Origin: Duganella phyllosphaerae
GTDB taxonomy: Bacteria > Pseudomonadota > Gammaproteobacteria > Burkholderiales > Burkholderiaceae_D
Length of the DNA stretch: 64,000 bases
Assembly: GCF_001758785.1 (NCBI RefSeq)
Contig: NZ_LROM01000065.1
Span: forward strand, 1-64,000
Direction of reading: 5' to 3'
Each line of letters starts with the position of its first letter. The stretch's first letter is position 1. Positions 28,042-37,209 of this stretch are shown here, piece by piece. The notes under the pieces were generated by a model. That model saw nothing but the letters and a program-made list of their open reading frames with translations, was not told the origin of the DNA and made no database searches. A program made the translations under genes and the position numbers.

Positions 28042-29520
28042 ATGCCCGCGTTGCTGAAAAGCCCTGCGTGGCGCTCGTTGAAGGCGCCCGATTTTATCAA
28101 GAACCCGTTCCGCCTCATCTACGTGATGGTGGTGCTGGCGGTATGCCTGGCCGGCTTGCTTGGCGCGGCCACGCCCATCCTGGTGGAGCTGATGGACGGC
28201 AGCCTGTCCAAGCTGGTGGCCTTGCCGGCGGCCATGGTCTTCGGGCTGCTGGTGATTTACGACCGCAAGCTCACGCTGCTGCTGATCGTCGTGCTGCGCG
28301 CGGGCGGAGACAACGCGCTCGAGTTCACCCGTTTTTCGCTGGGCGGCTACATGGTCGGCATCGGCGGCGTGATCAACGGCATCGTGATCTTGCTGGCGCT
28401 GCTGCTGGTGTTCGAGCGTCCCAAGGTGCTGCCTGGCCGCGCTTATATGGCCTGGGCGCCGTTCCTGGTCATCCTGGCACTGGGCGCCGTGCATTCGCCA
28501 TTCACCGGCGAATCGGTGCGCCTGTTCCTGCAACAGCTGTCGTATTTCGCCATGTTCGTGGGCGGCTACCAGTGCGTGGCCGACCGCGCCGATTTCCGCC
28601 GCATGTTGCGGCTGGTGGTGTGGTCGTCGGCCATTCCGGTGCTGTACGCGTTTGTCGATATCGCGCTGCACTTCGGTGGCGGCTTCCGCCTGGAAAGTAC
28701 GTTTGCCCACCCCAACGTGCTGGCGTTCTACCTGACCGTGATCATCGTGGTGGCGTTTTACCTGCTTAAAACCATGGACCCAGGCGCCAGCGGTGCCGCG
28801 CGCCTGGGCCTGGTCGCCTACGTGCTGTTGCTGCTGCTGATGCTGCTGCTCACCAAGACCCGCAGCGCCTGGCTGGCAACGGCGATCGGCTTTGCCTTGT
28901 ATGCGCTGATCTTCGAGCGGCGCTTCCTGGTGTACATGGTGCTGCTCGGCGTCGGTGCGCTGTTTGTGCCCGGTATCGGCGACCGGCTGCTTGACCTGGG
29001 GCAGGGCAACGAAGTGGCCACCTACGCCACGCTGAACTCGTTCGCCTGGCGCGTGTACCTGTGGGAATGCGCGTTCGCCTGGATGACGCCGCTCCATTAC
29101 GTGTGGGGACTGGGACTGCAAACCTTTGCCGAGTATTCGCCGATCTTCTTCCCGCTGGCGGGCAAGACCAAGTTCGGCGCCCACAGCGTTTTCGTGCAGC
29201 TGATTTTCGAATTGGGCGTAATCGGGCTGCTGGCCTTCCTCTGGCAATCGGCCAGCCTGATCCGCCAACTGGCGCGGTTGCTGAAGTTTGACAAGCTGGC
29301 CTCGTTCTCGCTGATCCTGATCATCCTGAGTTTCCTGATCTGCTCGTTCAGCGACAATATGTTCTATTACCTGTCATATAACTGGTACCTGTGGTTCGTG
29401 GTTGGCGCCGGTTGCGCGCTGGCGCGCGTGCTGGCGGTGACTCCGCCCAAGGTTACCGCGTCGACGGTGCCCCCGCCGATGACGGCCCCGTACCAGTCCG
29501 CCGTTCAGCCACGCTACTGA
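28042..29520 (+). CDS. O-antigen polymerase/ligase family protein (Wzy-like)
   Basis: 492 residues with about twelve TM helices and a Wzy_C-like region: a large periplasmic loop around 270-350 preceded by LLTKTRSAWLA, and WECAFAWMTPLHYVWGLGLQ within the loop. In an EPS operon with Wzx, Wzz and Wza equivalents, this should be the polymerase that links repeat units at the periplasmic face. A ligase to a lipid or protein acceptor is an alternative. The C-terminus is hydrophilic and Pro-rich (about 470-492). Confidence 0.87.
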   Translation: MPALLKSPAWRSLKAPDFIKNPFRLIYVMVVLAVCLAGLLGAATPILVELMDGSLSKLVALPAAMVFGLLVIYDRKLTLLLIVVLRAGGDNALEFTRFSLGGYMVGIGGVINGIVILLALLLVFERPKVLPGRAYMAWAPFLVILALGAVHSPFTGESVRLFLQQLSYFAMFVGGYQCVADRADFRRMLRLVVWSSAIPVLYAFVDIALHFGGGFRLESTFAHPNVLAFYLTVIIVVAFYLLKTMDPGASGAARLGLVAYVLLLLLMLLLTKTRSAWLATAIGFALYALIFERRFLVYMVLLGVGALFVPGIGDRLLDLGQGNEVATYATLNSFAWRVYLWECAFAWMTPLHYVWGLGLQTFAEYSPIFFPLAGKTKFGAHSVFVQLIFELGVIGLLAFLWQSASLIRQLARLLKFDKLASFSLILIILSFLICSFSDNMFYYLSYNWYLWFVVGAGCALARVLAVTPPKVTASTVPPPMTAPYQSAVQPRY

Positions 29521-29528
29521 ACCTTTTG

Positions 29529-30725
29529 ATGAAGAACATGCAAATGCCCGAGCCTGCCTCTGCCGTGCCGCACGGGGGCCATCTGTCGGTCCTCGACGGC
29601 TGGCGGGGCTTGAGTATTTTGCTGGTGCTGGCTGCGCATTTGCTGCCGCTGGGGCCGCATCATTTTCTGTTCAACCACAGCGCCGGGGTGTTCGGCATGG
29701 TGATCTTCTTCATCCTGTCCGGCTTCCTGATCACGTCGTTCCTGCTCCGTGATCAGCGCATCGGCGGCTTCCTGGTCAAGCGTTTTTGCCGGGTATTGCC
29801 GCTGGCCTGGTTGTACATGATCATCGCGCTGCTGCTGTCGCTGGCGCCGTTGTCGCGGTGGGCCAGCCACTTGCTGTTTTACGCCAACATGCCGCTGGAC
29901 CAGGCCATGCCCAACGACCTGGTGCCCATGACCGAGCACTTGTGGAGCTTGTGCATGGAGCTGCAGTTCTACGTGGGGGTGGCGCTGCTGGTGGTGGTGC
30001 TGCGCGGCCGTGGTCTGCTGTTGCTGCCGTTCATAGGACTGGGGTTTACCGCCCTGCGCGTATGGGATGGCGTGATCGCCTCGAGTATCAGCTACTACCG
30101 CATCGATGAAATCCTGGCCGGCTGTACGCTGGCCCTGCTGTTTCACGGCAGTTTCGGCACGCGTGCGCGTGATTGCCTGCGCATGGTGCCGCTGTGGCTG
30201 CTTGCTTTGCTGCTGCTGTTTTCCAGCATGCCGCAGGGCCAGTGGCTCAATTTCCTGCGTCCGTACTTCGCGCTGCTGCTGGTGGGCGGTACGCTGATGC
30301 AGCCGTCTGCAGCCATGGTGCTGGGGCTGCACAGTCGTGTACTGGTGTTCGTGGCCGGCATTTCGTATGCGCTGTACGTGATTCATCCGATGCTCACCTT
30401 TACCTGGCTGGGCAGCGGCGACGTGATCGTCAAATACCTGAAGCGGCCGCTGTTCTTTGCCGTGCTGTTCCTGCTGGCCTATGCTTCGACCAGGTACTAC
30501 GAGAGCTGGTTCATGAAGCGCGGCAAGCACTGGGCCGACACCGTCAATGGCTGGTTCGACGGCAGCCGGTCGCGCACGCCCGCGGTTGCCATTACCGCCG
30601 ACGTGGTGGCCGAAGCGGCGCCCGACGCGGCGCAGCGCGAGCCGGTCGATCCGCTGGTGGAAGCGGAAGCCCCGGCCGAGGCTGAAAGCCCGGCATCGGC
30701 ATGTCCCCCGTTAAAGTCAAATTGA
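29529..30725 (+). CDS. Acyltransferase-3 family membrane protein
   Basis: 398 residues, about ten TM helices; SVLDGWRGLSILLVLAAHLL is the acyltransferase-3 N-terminal block with its His, and FGMVIFFILSGFLITSFLLRD follows. There is no SGNH domain; instead the protein ends with a Pro/Glu/Ala-rich cytoplasmic tail (about 345-398). It probably acylates the EPS subunit. The true start is uncertain: ATG at 29529, 29538 and 29544 are all in frame and none has a clear ribosome site. It is separated by 7 bp from the GT4 gene. Confidence 0.87.
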   Translation: MKNMQMPEPASAVPHGGHLSVLDGWRGLSILLVLAAHLLPLGPHHFLFNHSAGVFGMVIFFILSGFLITSFLLRDQRIGGFLVKRFCRVLPLAWLYMIIALLLSLAPLSRWASHLLFYANMPLDQAMPNDLVPMTEHLWSLCMELQFYVGVALLVVVLRGRGLLLLPFIGLGFTALRVWDGVIASSISYYRIDEILAGCTLALLFHGSFGTRARDCLRMVPLWLLALLLLFSSMPQGQWLNFLRPYFALLLVGGTLMQPSAAMVLGLHSRVLVFVAGISYALYVIHPMLTFTWLGSGDVIVKYLKRPLFFAVLFLLAYASTRYYESWFMKRGKHWADTVNGWFDGSRSRTPAVAITADVVAEAAPDAAQREPVDPLVEAEAPAEAESPASACPPLKSN

Positions 30726-30732
30726 AGAATTA

Positions 30733-31941
30733 ATGAAAATAGCTTACCTCATCAATCAGTACCCCAAAGTCAGCCACAGCTTCATCCGTCGTGAAATCCT
30801 GGCGCTGGAGCGCCAGGGCTTCGAGGTCGAGCGCTTTGCGCTGCGCGGCTGGGCGGACCAGCTGGTCGATGCCGAAGATTTGCGCGAACGCGAAAAAACC
30901 CGGTACCTGCTGCGCGACGGCGCGCTGGCCCTGGCCAAGTCCATGTTCTCCGAACTGGTGCGTGCGCCCGGACAGTTCTTCGGCGCCGCCAAACTGGCTG
31001 TACGCATGGCGCGCCGCGCCGACCGGCCACTGCCACTGCACCTGATCTACCTGGCCGAAGCATGCCGCATGGTGGGCTGGATGCGTGCGTCCGGCGTGCG
31101 GCACCTGCACGCCCACTTCGGCACCAACCCGGCCGAGGTGGCCATGCTGGCGCGCGCGCTCGGTGGTCCGGCCTACAGTTTTACCGTGCACGGGCCCGAA
31201 GAATTCGACAAGCCCGAGTTTTTGCATATCAAGGAAAAGATTGCCCGTTCGGCGTTCGTGGTGGCGATCAGCAGCTTCGGCCGCAGCCAGCTGTTCCGCT
31301 GGATCCCGTATACCGACTGGCCGAAAGTTGAAATCGTCCATTGCGGCCTGGAGCCGGCGTTCCACGCTGGCGCAGCGGTGCCGCCGCCGCCCGCGCCGCG
31401 CCTGGTGTGCGTGGGCCGCTTGTGCGAACAGAAGGGCCAGTTGCTGCTGGTACGCGCGGTGGCGCAACTGGTGGCGCGCGGCGTGGCGGTGGAACTGGTA
31501 CTGGCCGGCGACGGCGAAATGCGCGGCGAGATCGAGACCCTGATCGCGCGCCACCAGTTGCAGGACGTGGTGCGCATCACTGGCTGGATCAGCAGCGACC
31601 AGGTGCGCGCAGAAATCCTGGCATCGCGCGCGCTGGCCTTGCCGAGCTTTGCCGAAGGTCTGCCGGTGGTGGTGATGGAGTCGATGGTACTGCGGCGGCC
31701 GGTGCTGACCACCTACGTGGCCGGCATTCCCGAACTGGTGCACGACGGCGAGAACGGCTGGCTGATTCCGGCCGGTGATGTCGATGCGGTCGCCGCCGGC
31801 CTCGAGCGCGTGCTGGCCACGCCGCTCGACCAGATCGCCGCCATGGGCGAACGCGCCCACCAGCGTGCGGTCGAGCGCCACTCGATCGATACCGAAGCGG
31901 CCAAACTGGCTGTGCTGATCAAGCGCGGACAGCGCCATTGA
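30733..31941 (+). CDS. GT4 glycosyltransferase, WcaL/AmsK-like
   Basis: 402 residues, GT-B fold. The start MKIAYLINQYPKVSHSFIRR is characteristic of colanic-acid WcaL/AmsK-like enzymes. LHAHFGTNPAEVA and VHGPEEFDKPE lie in the acceptor domain, and VGRLCEQKGQ, LVLAGDGEM and PSFAEGLPVVVMESM (E-x7-E-type donor motif) lie in the C-terminal domain. It is a cytoplasmic retaining transferase of the EPS repeat unit. It starts 7 bp after the acyltransferase stop. Confidence 0.93.
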   Translation: MKIAYLINQYPKVSHSFIRREILALERQGFEVERFALRGWADQLVDAEDLREREKTRYLLRDGALALAKSMFSELVRAPGQFFGAAKLAVRMARRADRPLPLHLIYLAEACRMVGWMRASGVRHLHAHFGTNPAEVAMLARALGGPAYSFTVHGPEEFDKPEFLHIKEKIARSAFVVAISSFGRSQLFRWIPYTDWPKVEIVHCGLEPAFHAGAAVPPPPAPRLVCVGRLCEQKGQLLLVRAVAQLVARGVAVELVLAGDGEMRGEIETLIARHQLQDVVRITGWISSDQVRAEILASRALALPSFAEGLPVVVMESMVLRRPVLTTYVAGIPELVHDGENGWLIPAGDVDAVAAGLERVLATPLDQIAAMGERAHQRAVERHSIDTEAAKLAVLIKRGQRH

Positions 31942-32005
31942 AGCGTTCGCCCGCGTGTCAACCATTCGATTCTTTTTGCAGCGCCCAGACTGATGTGAAA
32001 CCAAG

Positions 32006-32815
32006 ATGAAAAAAGCACTGACCTTTGTAATTCCCGTCCGCCACCAGGACAACGCACGTGATTGGGCCAAGCTCAAAAGTAATCTCACCGCGACCGTCAA
32101 GTCGATTGCGGCGCAGGAAAGCGCTGACTGGAAAGCGATCATCGTCGCCAATCGTGGCGCCGATCTGCCGGTATTGCCTGCCGGCTTCGATGTCAAGTGG
32201 GTCGACTTCGAGGCCAATCCCCTGCACGAGCAGGGCAGCGTGGACAAGGAAACATTTTACGAAGCGGTCAGGCTGGACAAGGGGCGCCGGATTTTGGCGG
32301 GCATGTTGCACGCCGGTGCAATGCAACACGTGATGGTGGTCGATGACGACGATTTCATCAGCAACAAGCTGGCGGCATTGGCGGTCTCCAGCCCGCAGGC
32401 GAACGGCTGGTACATCCGCGAAGGTTATGTGTGGGGTGATGGCAGCAACTATGTCTACCGCTTTGCCGACTTCTCGAAATTGTGCGGTACGTGCTACCTG
32501 ATCAGGGCTGACTTGTACGAACTGCCGGCGAGCTTCGAGCAAGCATCGGACGAATATGTCAAACGCATGTTGGGCAGCCACATTTTCATCCGCGACTTCC
32601 TGGAAAAGAACGGCAAGTCGCTGGCGCCGGTGCCGTTCGTGGGCGCGGTTTACCGCGTGGGTCACGTCGGATCGCACAGCAAGTCGGCCAGCGTGTTGAC
32701 GCAATATTTCCCGAAGTGGCTGGTGAAACGTCCGATCGAGCTGCTGCGCCGCCTGCGCCGCCTGAGTTTCATCTCGTCGTCGATGCGCCGCGAGTATTTC
32801 GGCGAAAAGGTGTAA
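32006..32815 (+). CDS. GT-A-like putative glycosyltransferase
   Basis: 269 residues. FVIPVRHQDNARDW at the start and QHVMVVDDDDFISNKLAAL (the DxD site) in the middle indicate a nucleotide-diphospho-sugar transferase fold. WYIREGYVWGDGSNYVYR and CGTCYLIRADLYELP follow. It does not clearly belong to a family I can name. It is the last gene of the plus-strand core EPS operon before the strong terminator, and the 64-bp gap before it is not promoter-like. A sugar-modifying role is likely; donor and acceptor are unknown. Confidence 0.75.
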   Translation: MKKALTFVIPVRHQDNARDWAKLKSNLTATVKSIAAQESADWKAIIVANRGADLPVLPAGFDVKWVDFEANPLHEQGSVDKETFYEAVRLDKGRRILAGMLHAGAMQHVMVVDDDDFISNKLAALAVSSPQANGWYIREGYVWGDGSNYVYRFADFSKLCGTCYLIRADLYELPASFEQASDEYVKRMLGSHIFIRDFLEKNGKSLAPVPFVGAVYRVGHVGSHSKSASVLTQYFPKWLVKRPIELLRRLRRLSFISSSMRREYFGEKV

Positions 32816-32842
32816 CGAATAACGCACTACAAGGCTTCGATG

Positions 32843-32888
32843 CCAACAAAAAGGCCGCTCAATCTGCATTGAGCGGCCTTTTTGTTGG
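32843..32888. terminator. Bidirectional rho-independent terminator between the EPS operon and galE
   Basis: A perfect 21-bp inverted repeat (32843-32863 and 32868-32888) around a CTGC loop. The GC-rich heart AGGCCGCTCAAT / ATTGAGCGGCCT is flanked by A5 on the left and T5 on the right, so it can end transcription both ways. It separates the convergent gene ends at 32815 and 32904. Confidence 0.93.
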
Positions 32889-32903
32889 GGCGGAACCTGC
32901 GGC

Positions 32904-33905
32904 TTAGCGGATCAGGCTGCTCTGGTAGCGCCAGGTGTCGGTGCACATCTGCTCGATGTTGCGCTGGGCCTTCCAGCCCAGCTCGCGCTCGGCCACGTCG
33001 GTGGCGGCATAGCACACGGCGATGTCGCCGGCCCGGCGCGGCTCGATCTTGTACGGAATGGTCTTGCCGCAGGCCTGTTCGAAGGCGCGCACCATGTCGA
33101 GCACGCTGCTGGCGGCGCCGGTGCCGAGGTTGTAGGTCAGCACGCCGTGGTTGTCGTCGAGCTTGTTCAGGGCCTTGACGTGGCCGATCGCCAGGTCCAC
33201 CACGTGGATGTAGTCGCGCATGCCGGTGCCGTCGGTGGTGGCGTAGTCGTTGCCGAACACGGACAGGCGCTCGCGGCGGCCTTCTGCCACCTGGGCGATG
33301 AATGGCATCAGGTTGTTCGGGATGCCGCGCGGATCTTCGCCGATCAGGCCGCTTTCGTGGGCGCCCACCGGGTTGAAGTAGCGCAGCAGAACGATGCCCC
33401 AGTCCGGCGCGGCCTTGGCGTGGTCGCGCATGATGTTTTCCACCATCAGCTTGGAGGCGCCGTAAGGATTGGTGGTGCGCAGCGGGAAGTCTTCGCGGAT
33501 CGGCACCGTGTCCGGGTCACCGTAGACCGTGGCGGACGAGCTGAAGATGATTTTTTTGACGTTGTGGCGAGCCATGGTTTCCAGCAGCACGATGCTGCCG
33601 TGGACGTTGACGTCGTAGTAGCGCAGCGGCTGCGCTACCGATTCGCCGACTGCCTTGAGGCCGGCGAAATGGATCACCGCGTCCACCGCGTGGGCGGCGA
33701 ACACCTGCTCCATGGCGGCGCGGTCGCGGATGTCGGCCTCGACGAAGATCGGCGCGCGGCCAGCCAGCGTCGTCACGCGGTCGATCACCTCGACCGTGCT
33801 GTTGGAAAGGTCGTCGACGATGACGATGTCGTGACCGGCCTGCAGCAGTTCGACGCAGGTGTGCGAGCCAATATAGCCGGCGCCGCCGGTAACCAGAACT
33901 TTCAT
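32904..33905 (-). CDS. galE: UDP-glucose 4-epimerase
   Basis: 333 residues, full length for GalE. It is an extended short-chain dehydrogenase: the NAD-binding [10 protein letters not shown] sits at the N-terminus (about 6-15), with FSSSATVYG (Ser of the triad) and NPYGASK (Tyr148, Lys152). C-terminal blocks include [10 protein letters not shown] and [12 protein letters not shown]. It interconverts UDP-glucose and UDP-galactose, supplying galactose for EPS. It is encoded on the opposite strand to the core operon, with the processive-type GT2 upstream. Confidence 0.97.
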   Translation of the reverse strand: MKVLVTGGAGYIGSHTCVELLQAGHDIVIVDDLSNSTVEVIDRVTTLAGRAPIFVEADIRDRAAMEQVFAAHAVDAVIHFAGLKAVGESVAQPLRYYDVNVHGSIVLLETMARHNVKKIIFSSSATVYGDPDTVPIREDFPLRTTNPYGASKLMVENIMRDHAKAAPDWGIVLLRYFNPVGAHESGLIGEDPRGIPNNLMPFIAQVAEGRRERLSVFGNDYATTDGTGMRDYIHVVDLAIGHVKALNKLDDNHGVLTYNLGTGAASSVLDMVRAFEQACGKTIPYKIEPRRAGDIAVCYAATDVAERELGWKAQRNIEQMCTDTWRYQSSLIR

Positions 33906-33927
33906 GAGTATTCCTTGGTAGATAAAA

Positions 33928-35115
33928 TTATTCGCTGTCGCGCTTGGAGCGCACCCATTCGACCTGGCGATTGACCAGGAAGCCGATATACACCGGCACT
34001 TTCCAGAAAATATACAGTACTGCCATGGCCAGGTTGACCGCGCTCAGGGTCTGACGGCCGTAGCGCCACCAGGCCAGCAAGACCGCCACGCCCATCGCCA
34101 CGGCGATCGACAGCGCCAGCAGCAGCGGCGCCATCGCGCCGGTAATCAGTGCGAACAGGCCGCTGGCGCCCAGCGCGGCGATCACCGCCAGCGACAGCAG
34201 CGCCAGCGGCGGCACGATCAGGTCGAGCGCCATGCCTACCATGGCCAGGCGGCCGCGCGCCAGGCCTTCGAGCAGGAAGCGCGGCGCGGCCGAGACGATC
34301 ATGCTCAGGTGGCCGTGTTCCCAGCGGCGGCGCTGGCTCTGGGTACCGGCGTCGCTGCTGGGGAAGGTGCTCGAGACCAGCACGTACGGACAGAACAGTG
34401 GCGGCGTGCCGGCGCGGGTCAGGTCCATGCCCAGTTTCATGTCTTCCACGATGTGGCCGTTGGCCAGCGAGGCGGTGCTGATCACCGGCCACGGGAAGGC
34501 CATGCCGCTGCCCATCAACGGGCAAGGGATGCCCAGGCGCAGGAAGCCGAGCGGGCGCACCAGGTTTTTCACGGTCCAGGCAAATTCGGCGATCTTCTTC
34601 ATCGGGCCGCTGCCCGGTGGTGAGCGCATCAGGTACAGCGCCTGCACCGGCCGGCCGCTGGCCAGCGCGGTGCGCGCCAGGCGGTCGATGGCGCCCGGTT
34701 CCACCAGGCAGTCGGCATCGACGATGAGCATCACTTCGGGCGGGTCTTCGGCCAGGCATTGCACGCCGAAGTCGAGCGCATAGCCCTTGCCGCGCTGTTC
34801 GTCATGGTGACGCTCGCGCACTTCGGCGCCGGCCGCGCGGGCGGCGCCGGCGGTGTTGTCGGAGCAGTTGTCGGCGACGACCAGCACGCGGTCGCCGGCC
34901 AGCATCTGCGGCAGCAGGGTGGCCAGGGTGGCGCCGATGCCGTCCTGTTCGTTATGGGCCGGCACCAGTACCGCTACCCGTGGGCGGCGCCCGGCCAGGA
35001 CCGGGCCCGGGCCGGCCGGCTTGGCCGCCAGCAGCGACTGCACCAGCAGCACCAGCACGGGTACGGCCAGCAATGCCAGCACGGCGCAAAGAATAATGCT
35101 GAGCACGGTAATCAT
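33928..35115 (-). CDS. GT2 family glycosyltransferase with processive-type QxxRW motif
   Basis: 395 residues. An N-terminal TM helix ([20 protein letters not shown]) precedes a GT-A domain with [18 protein letters not shown] and [12 protein letters not shown] (DxD), then [14 protein letters not shown], the QxxRW-like motif of cellulose/chitin synthase-type and related GT2 enzymes. Two or more TM helices end the protein. It may add sugars at the membrane to EPS precursors. The ATG at 35115 has GGGAGG five bases upstream and overlaps the stop of the acetyltransferase gene by 4 bp. Confidence 0.9.
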   Translation of the reverse strand: MITVLSIILCAVLALLAVPVLVLLVQSLLAAKPAGPGPVLAGRRPRVAVLVPAHNEQDGIGATLATLLPQMLAGDRVLVVADNCSDNTAGAARAAGAEVRERHHDEQRGKGYALDFGVQCLAEDPPEVMLIVDADCLVEPGAIDRLARTALASGRPVQALYLMRSPPGSGPMKKIAEFAWTVKNLVRPLGFLRLGIPCPLMGSGMAFPWPVISTASLANGHIVEDMKLGMDLTRAGTPPLFCPYVLVSSTFPSSDAGTQSQRRRWEHGHLSMIVSAAPRFLLEGLARGRLAMVGMALDLIVPPLALLSLAVIAALGASGLFALITGAMAPLLLALSIAVAMGVAVLLAWWRYGRQTLSAVNLAMAVLYIFWKVPVYIGFLVNRQVEWVRSKRDSE

Positions 35116-35633
35116 GCAGCCTCCCGGGCGGCAATGATGCGCGCCGGGGCGCCGACCGCAGTGGCGCCGTCGGGCACGTCGCACAGCACCACCGACATGG
35201 CGCCGATGCGCGCATTATTACCGATGCGCACGCCGCCGATCACTTGCGCATAGGCGCCGAATTCGACGTCGTCGCCGATCACCGGGGTGGGGCCGCCGGC
35301 GTGGCGGTTGCCGATGGTAACGCCCTGGCGCAGCGTGCAGCGGGCGCCGATCACGGTGTCCGGGTGCACGAAAATATTGCCGAAGTGCCAGACCCGCAGG
35401 CCGGGGCCGATGGTCGCGCTCTTGGGCAGGCTGACGCCGGTCACCGTTTCGATCACGCGGAACAAGCCCCAGTACACGGCCAGCCCGAGCTTGCGCCCGA
35501 GGCCAGGCGGACGGCGGTCGAGCCGGCGTCCGCGGCGGTAAAGCCACACCGCCCAGATCGATTGTTCCTTGAGGAAGGGGCGGCGCATGCCGTAACGGTC
35601 CAGGTCGGCCGCCCAGTCTGCATCATCAGCCAT
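35112..35633 (-). CDS. Serine O-acetyltransferase-like left-handed beta-helix acetyltransferase
   Basis: 173 residues. About 75 helical N-terminal residues are followed by hexapeptide repeats (IGPGLRVWHFGNIFVHPDTVIGARC, split as imperfect LbH turns) with HFGNIFVHPDT and GNNARIGAMSVV. The family includes CysE and EPS-linked acetyltransferases. It is shorter than housekeeping CysE (about 250), and its EPS neighbours favour acetylation of a sugar or nucleotide sugar. The fused alternative, cysteine synthesis, is less likely given the context. Confidence 0.8.
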   Translation of the reverse strand: MADDADWAADLDRYGMRRPFLKEQSIWAVWLYRRGRRLDRRPPGLGRKLGLAVYWGLFRVIETVTGVSLPKSATIGPGLRVWHFGNIFVHPDTVIGARCTLRQGVTIGNRHAGGPTPVIGDDVEFGAYAQVIGGVRIGNNARIGAMSVVLCDVPDGATAVGAPARIIAAREAA

Positions 35634-35660
35634 GGTGTGCGTGCTTTCGTGTCATGAGGA

Positions 35661-37034
35661 TTAATCTTGCGGCGCCAGGGTGGCGCGCACGGTAGCGTCG
35701 GACTTGCCGCCGGCGGCGATCAGGTCATACCGCGCTTTTCCCGAAGGGCAGGGCAGGGTGGCGCTGGCGCCGTCGGCCAGCGGGCCGCTGTCGAACAACT
35801 GGCGGCTCATGTCCTCGCTGCGGACCTGCAGGGCCAGGGTGGCGCCACCTGTGGCCTGCACGCTGAAGCGGCATTGGGCGCCGGCGCGCGGCGCGGCCCA
35901 GCTGACGCGGCCGATGTCGCGCAGCACCGAGCTGCGCGACCTGGCGCCCGCTTCGAGCGTGAGCCGGTCGGTGATGGCGTCGTATGCGCCGCCCTGGCCG
36001 CGCCACGGGCCGCGCATCGAGAGCAGGTTGGTCGGCTTTTCCATTTTCATCGGTTTGCCGTTGCCATCGAGCCAGCCGCTTGTCGAGACCACCTGGCGCA
36101 GGTGGGCGCGCATGCGCTGCAGCTCCTTGCCCACTTCGACATTCCAGCCATTGCCGTGCAAATTGAAGCCGCTGCCATTTTCAACATATATATAGAACGG
36201 CGTGCCCTCGTTACGGTCGACCACGTAAGCGCCGTAGGTTTTCAGGGTGTCTGCCACCTTGCGCAGGTGCGGATTGCCGATCTTGCTGGTGTCGTAGTTG
36301 GGCGGCAGCATCATCAGCGCGCCTTCGGGGATGCTGCCGGTGTTGCGCGAGGCGTCGATATCGGCGGCGGTGGCCGGGAAGATGTAGGCTGGCGATTTCG
36401 CCAGGCCGTTAAACGTGAGCGACATGGCCAGCGCGTGGCGGTAGGTGGGCAGGCCGTCGTCGATTTCGTGACGACGGATCAGGCCAGCAGTGGACGGGAT
36501 GCCCACCGCGCGCGTGCCCTGGTAAAAGTCGGCGGGATCGCCCCAGCCCCGGCCCTTGAGACGGCTCCAGGCATAGCCCACGGCCGACCAGTGGTCGCCA
36601 CGCTGGCGCAATTGCCAGAACGAATGCAACATGCCCGTATCCGGCTCGGCGATGTCGGCGTGGCCGTCGCTGCCGCTGGCGGGGGTGAGGCCGGCCGGCC
36701 AGTGGGTAATGGTGATCGAACGTTGAACGCCCTGGTTGTAATCCCAGACATCGGGTTTGCCCTTGGCGCCCAGTACTTCCTGCGACGGCGATTCTTTGCC
36801 ACCGAGGAAACCGATGGTGGAGAAGGGGCCGCCGCCGATGTTGGGGAAATAGTTCGACGTCGGAATCTCGTCAGTGCCGAAAACCGGGCCGACCGGACGG
36901 GCGTTCCAGGGAGAATCGACGGCGAATGGATGCTCTACGGTACCAAATACAGGGGGCGTGGACGCAGGCGTGGCAGCGAACGAGGTATTGGCCAGGCAGA
37001 GCAGGGCCAGCGAACTGAAGAGGGAACGGTTCAT
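35661..37034 (-). CDS. Secreted protein of unknown function, copy 2 of the family
   Basis: 457 residues. The signal peptide ends at SFA (about residue 20). Shared blocks with the proteins at 1234 and 37210 are HPFAVDSPWN, AGLIRRHEI, HALAMSLTF, GALMMLPPNYDTSK, YGAYVVDRN and VENGSGF, in the same order and spacing. The C-terminal ~100 residues are beta-rich with Cys residues (CRFSV and CPSGK). I do not recognise an enzymatic signature. It is adjacent and collinear with copy 3 (a 175-bp gap), which suggests a recent tandem duplication within the EPS locus. Confidence 0.82.
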   Translation of the reverse strand: MNRSLFSSLALLCLANTSFAATPASTPPVFGTVEHPFAVDSPWNARPVGPVFGTDEIPTSNYFPNIGGGPFSTIGFLGGKESPSQEVLGAKGKPDVWDYNQGVQRSITITHWPAGLTPASGSDGHADIAEPDTGMLHSFWQLRQRGDHWSAVGYAWSRLKGRGWGDPADFYQGTRAVGIPSTAGLIRRHEIDDGLPTYRHALAMSLTFNGLAKSPAYIFPATAADIDASRNTGSIPEGALMMLPPNYDTSKIGNPHLRKVADTLKTYGAYVVDRNEGTPFYIYVENGSGFNLHGNGWNVEVGKELQRMRAHLRQVVSTSGWLDGNGKPMKMEKPTNLLSMRGPWRGQGGAYDAITDRLTLEAGARSRSSVLRDIGRVSWAAPRAGAQCRFSVQATGGATLALQVRSEDMSRQLFDSGPLADGASATLPCPSGKARYDLIAAGGKSDATVRATLAPQD

Positions 37035-37209
37035 GGTGCGCGGCAGCGCGGCAGCGGCGCATGCTATCTGATCATCAAGTGATGTATTTTAATTCACTTG
37101 CAGGGCGCACAGTAGGGTTTTTTGATGCACTGCAAAATGCCACTGGCCGACGCGAGGTCGGCCAGTGAGCAAGCAACGGATATTGCCGGCAATAATAGCC
37201 GGCAATTAG

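Noticed and set aside
26761-29268. An 835-residue open frame on the minus strand opposite the GT2 and Wzy-like genes
   Set aside because: Composition is typical of an antisense shadow (Gln/His/Arg-rich) and it spans two real genes.
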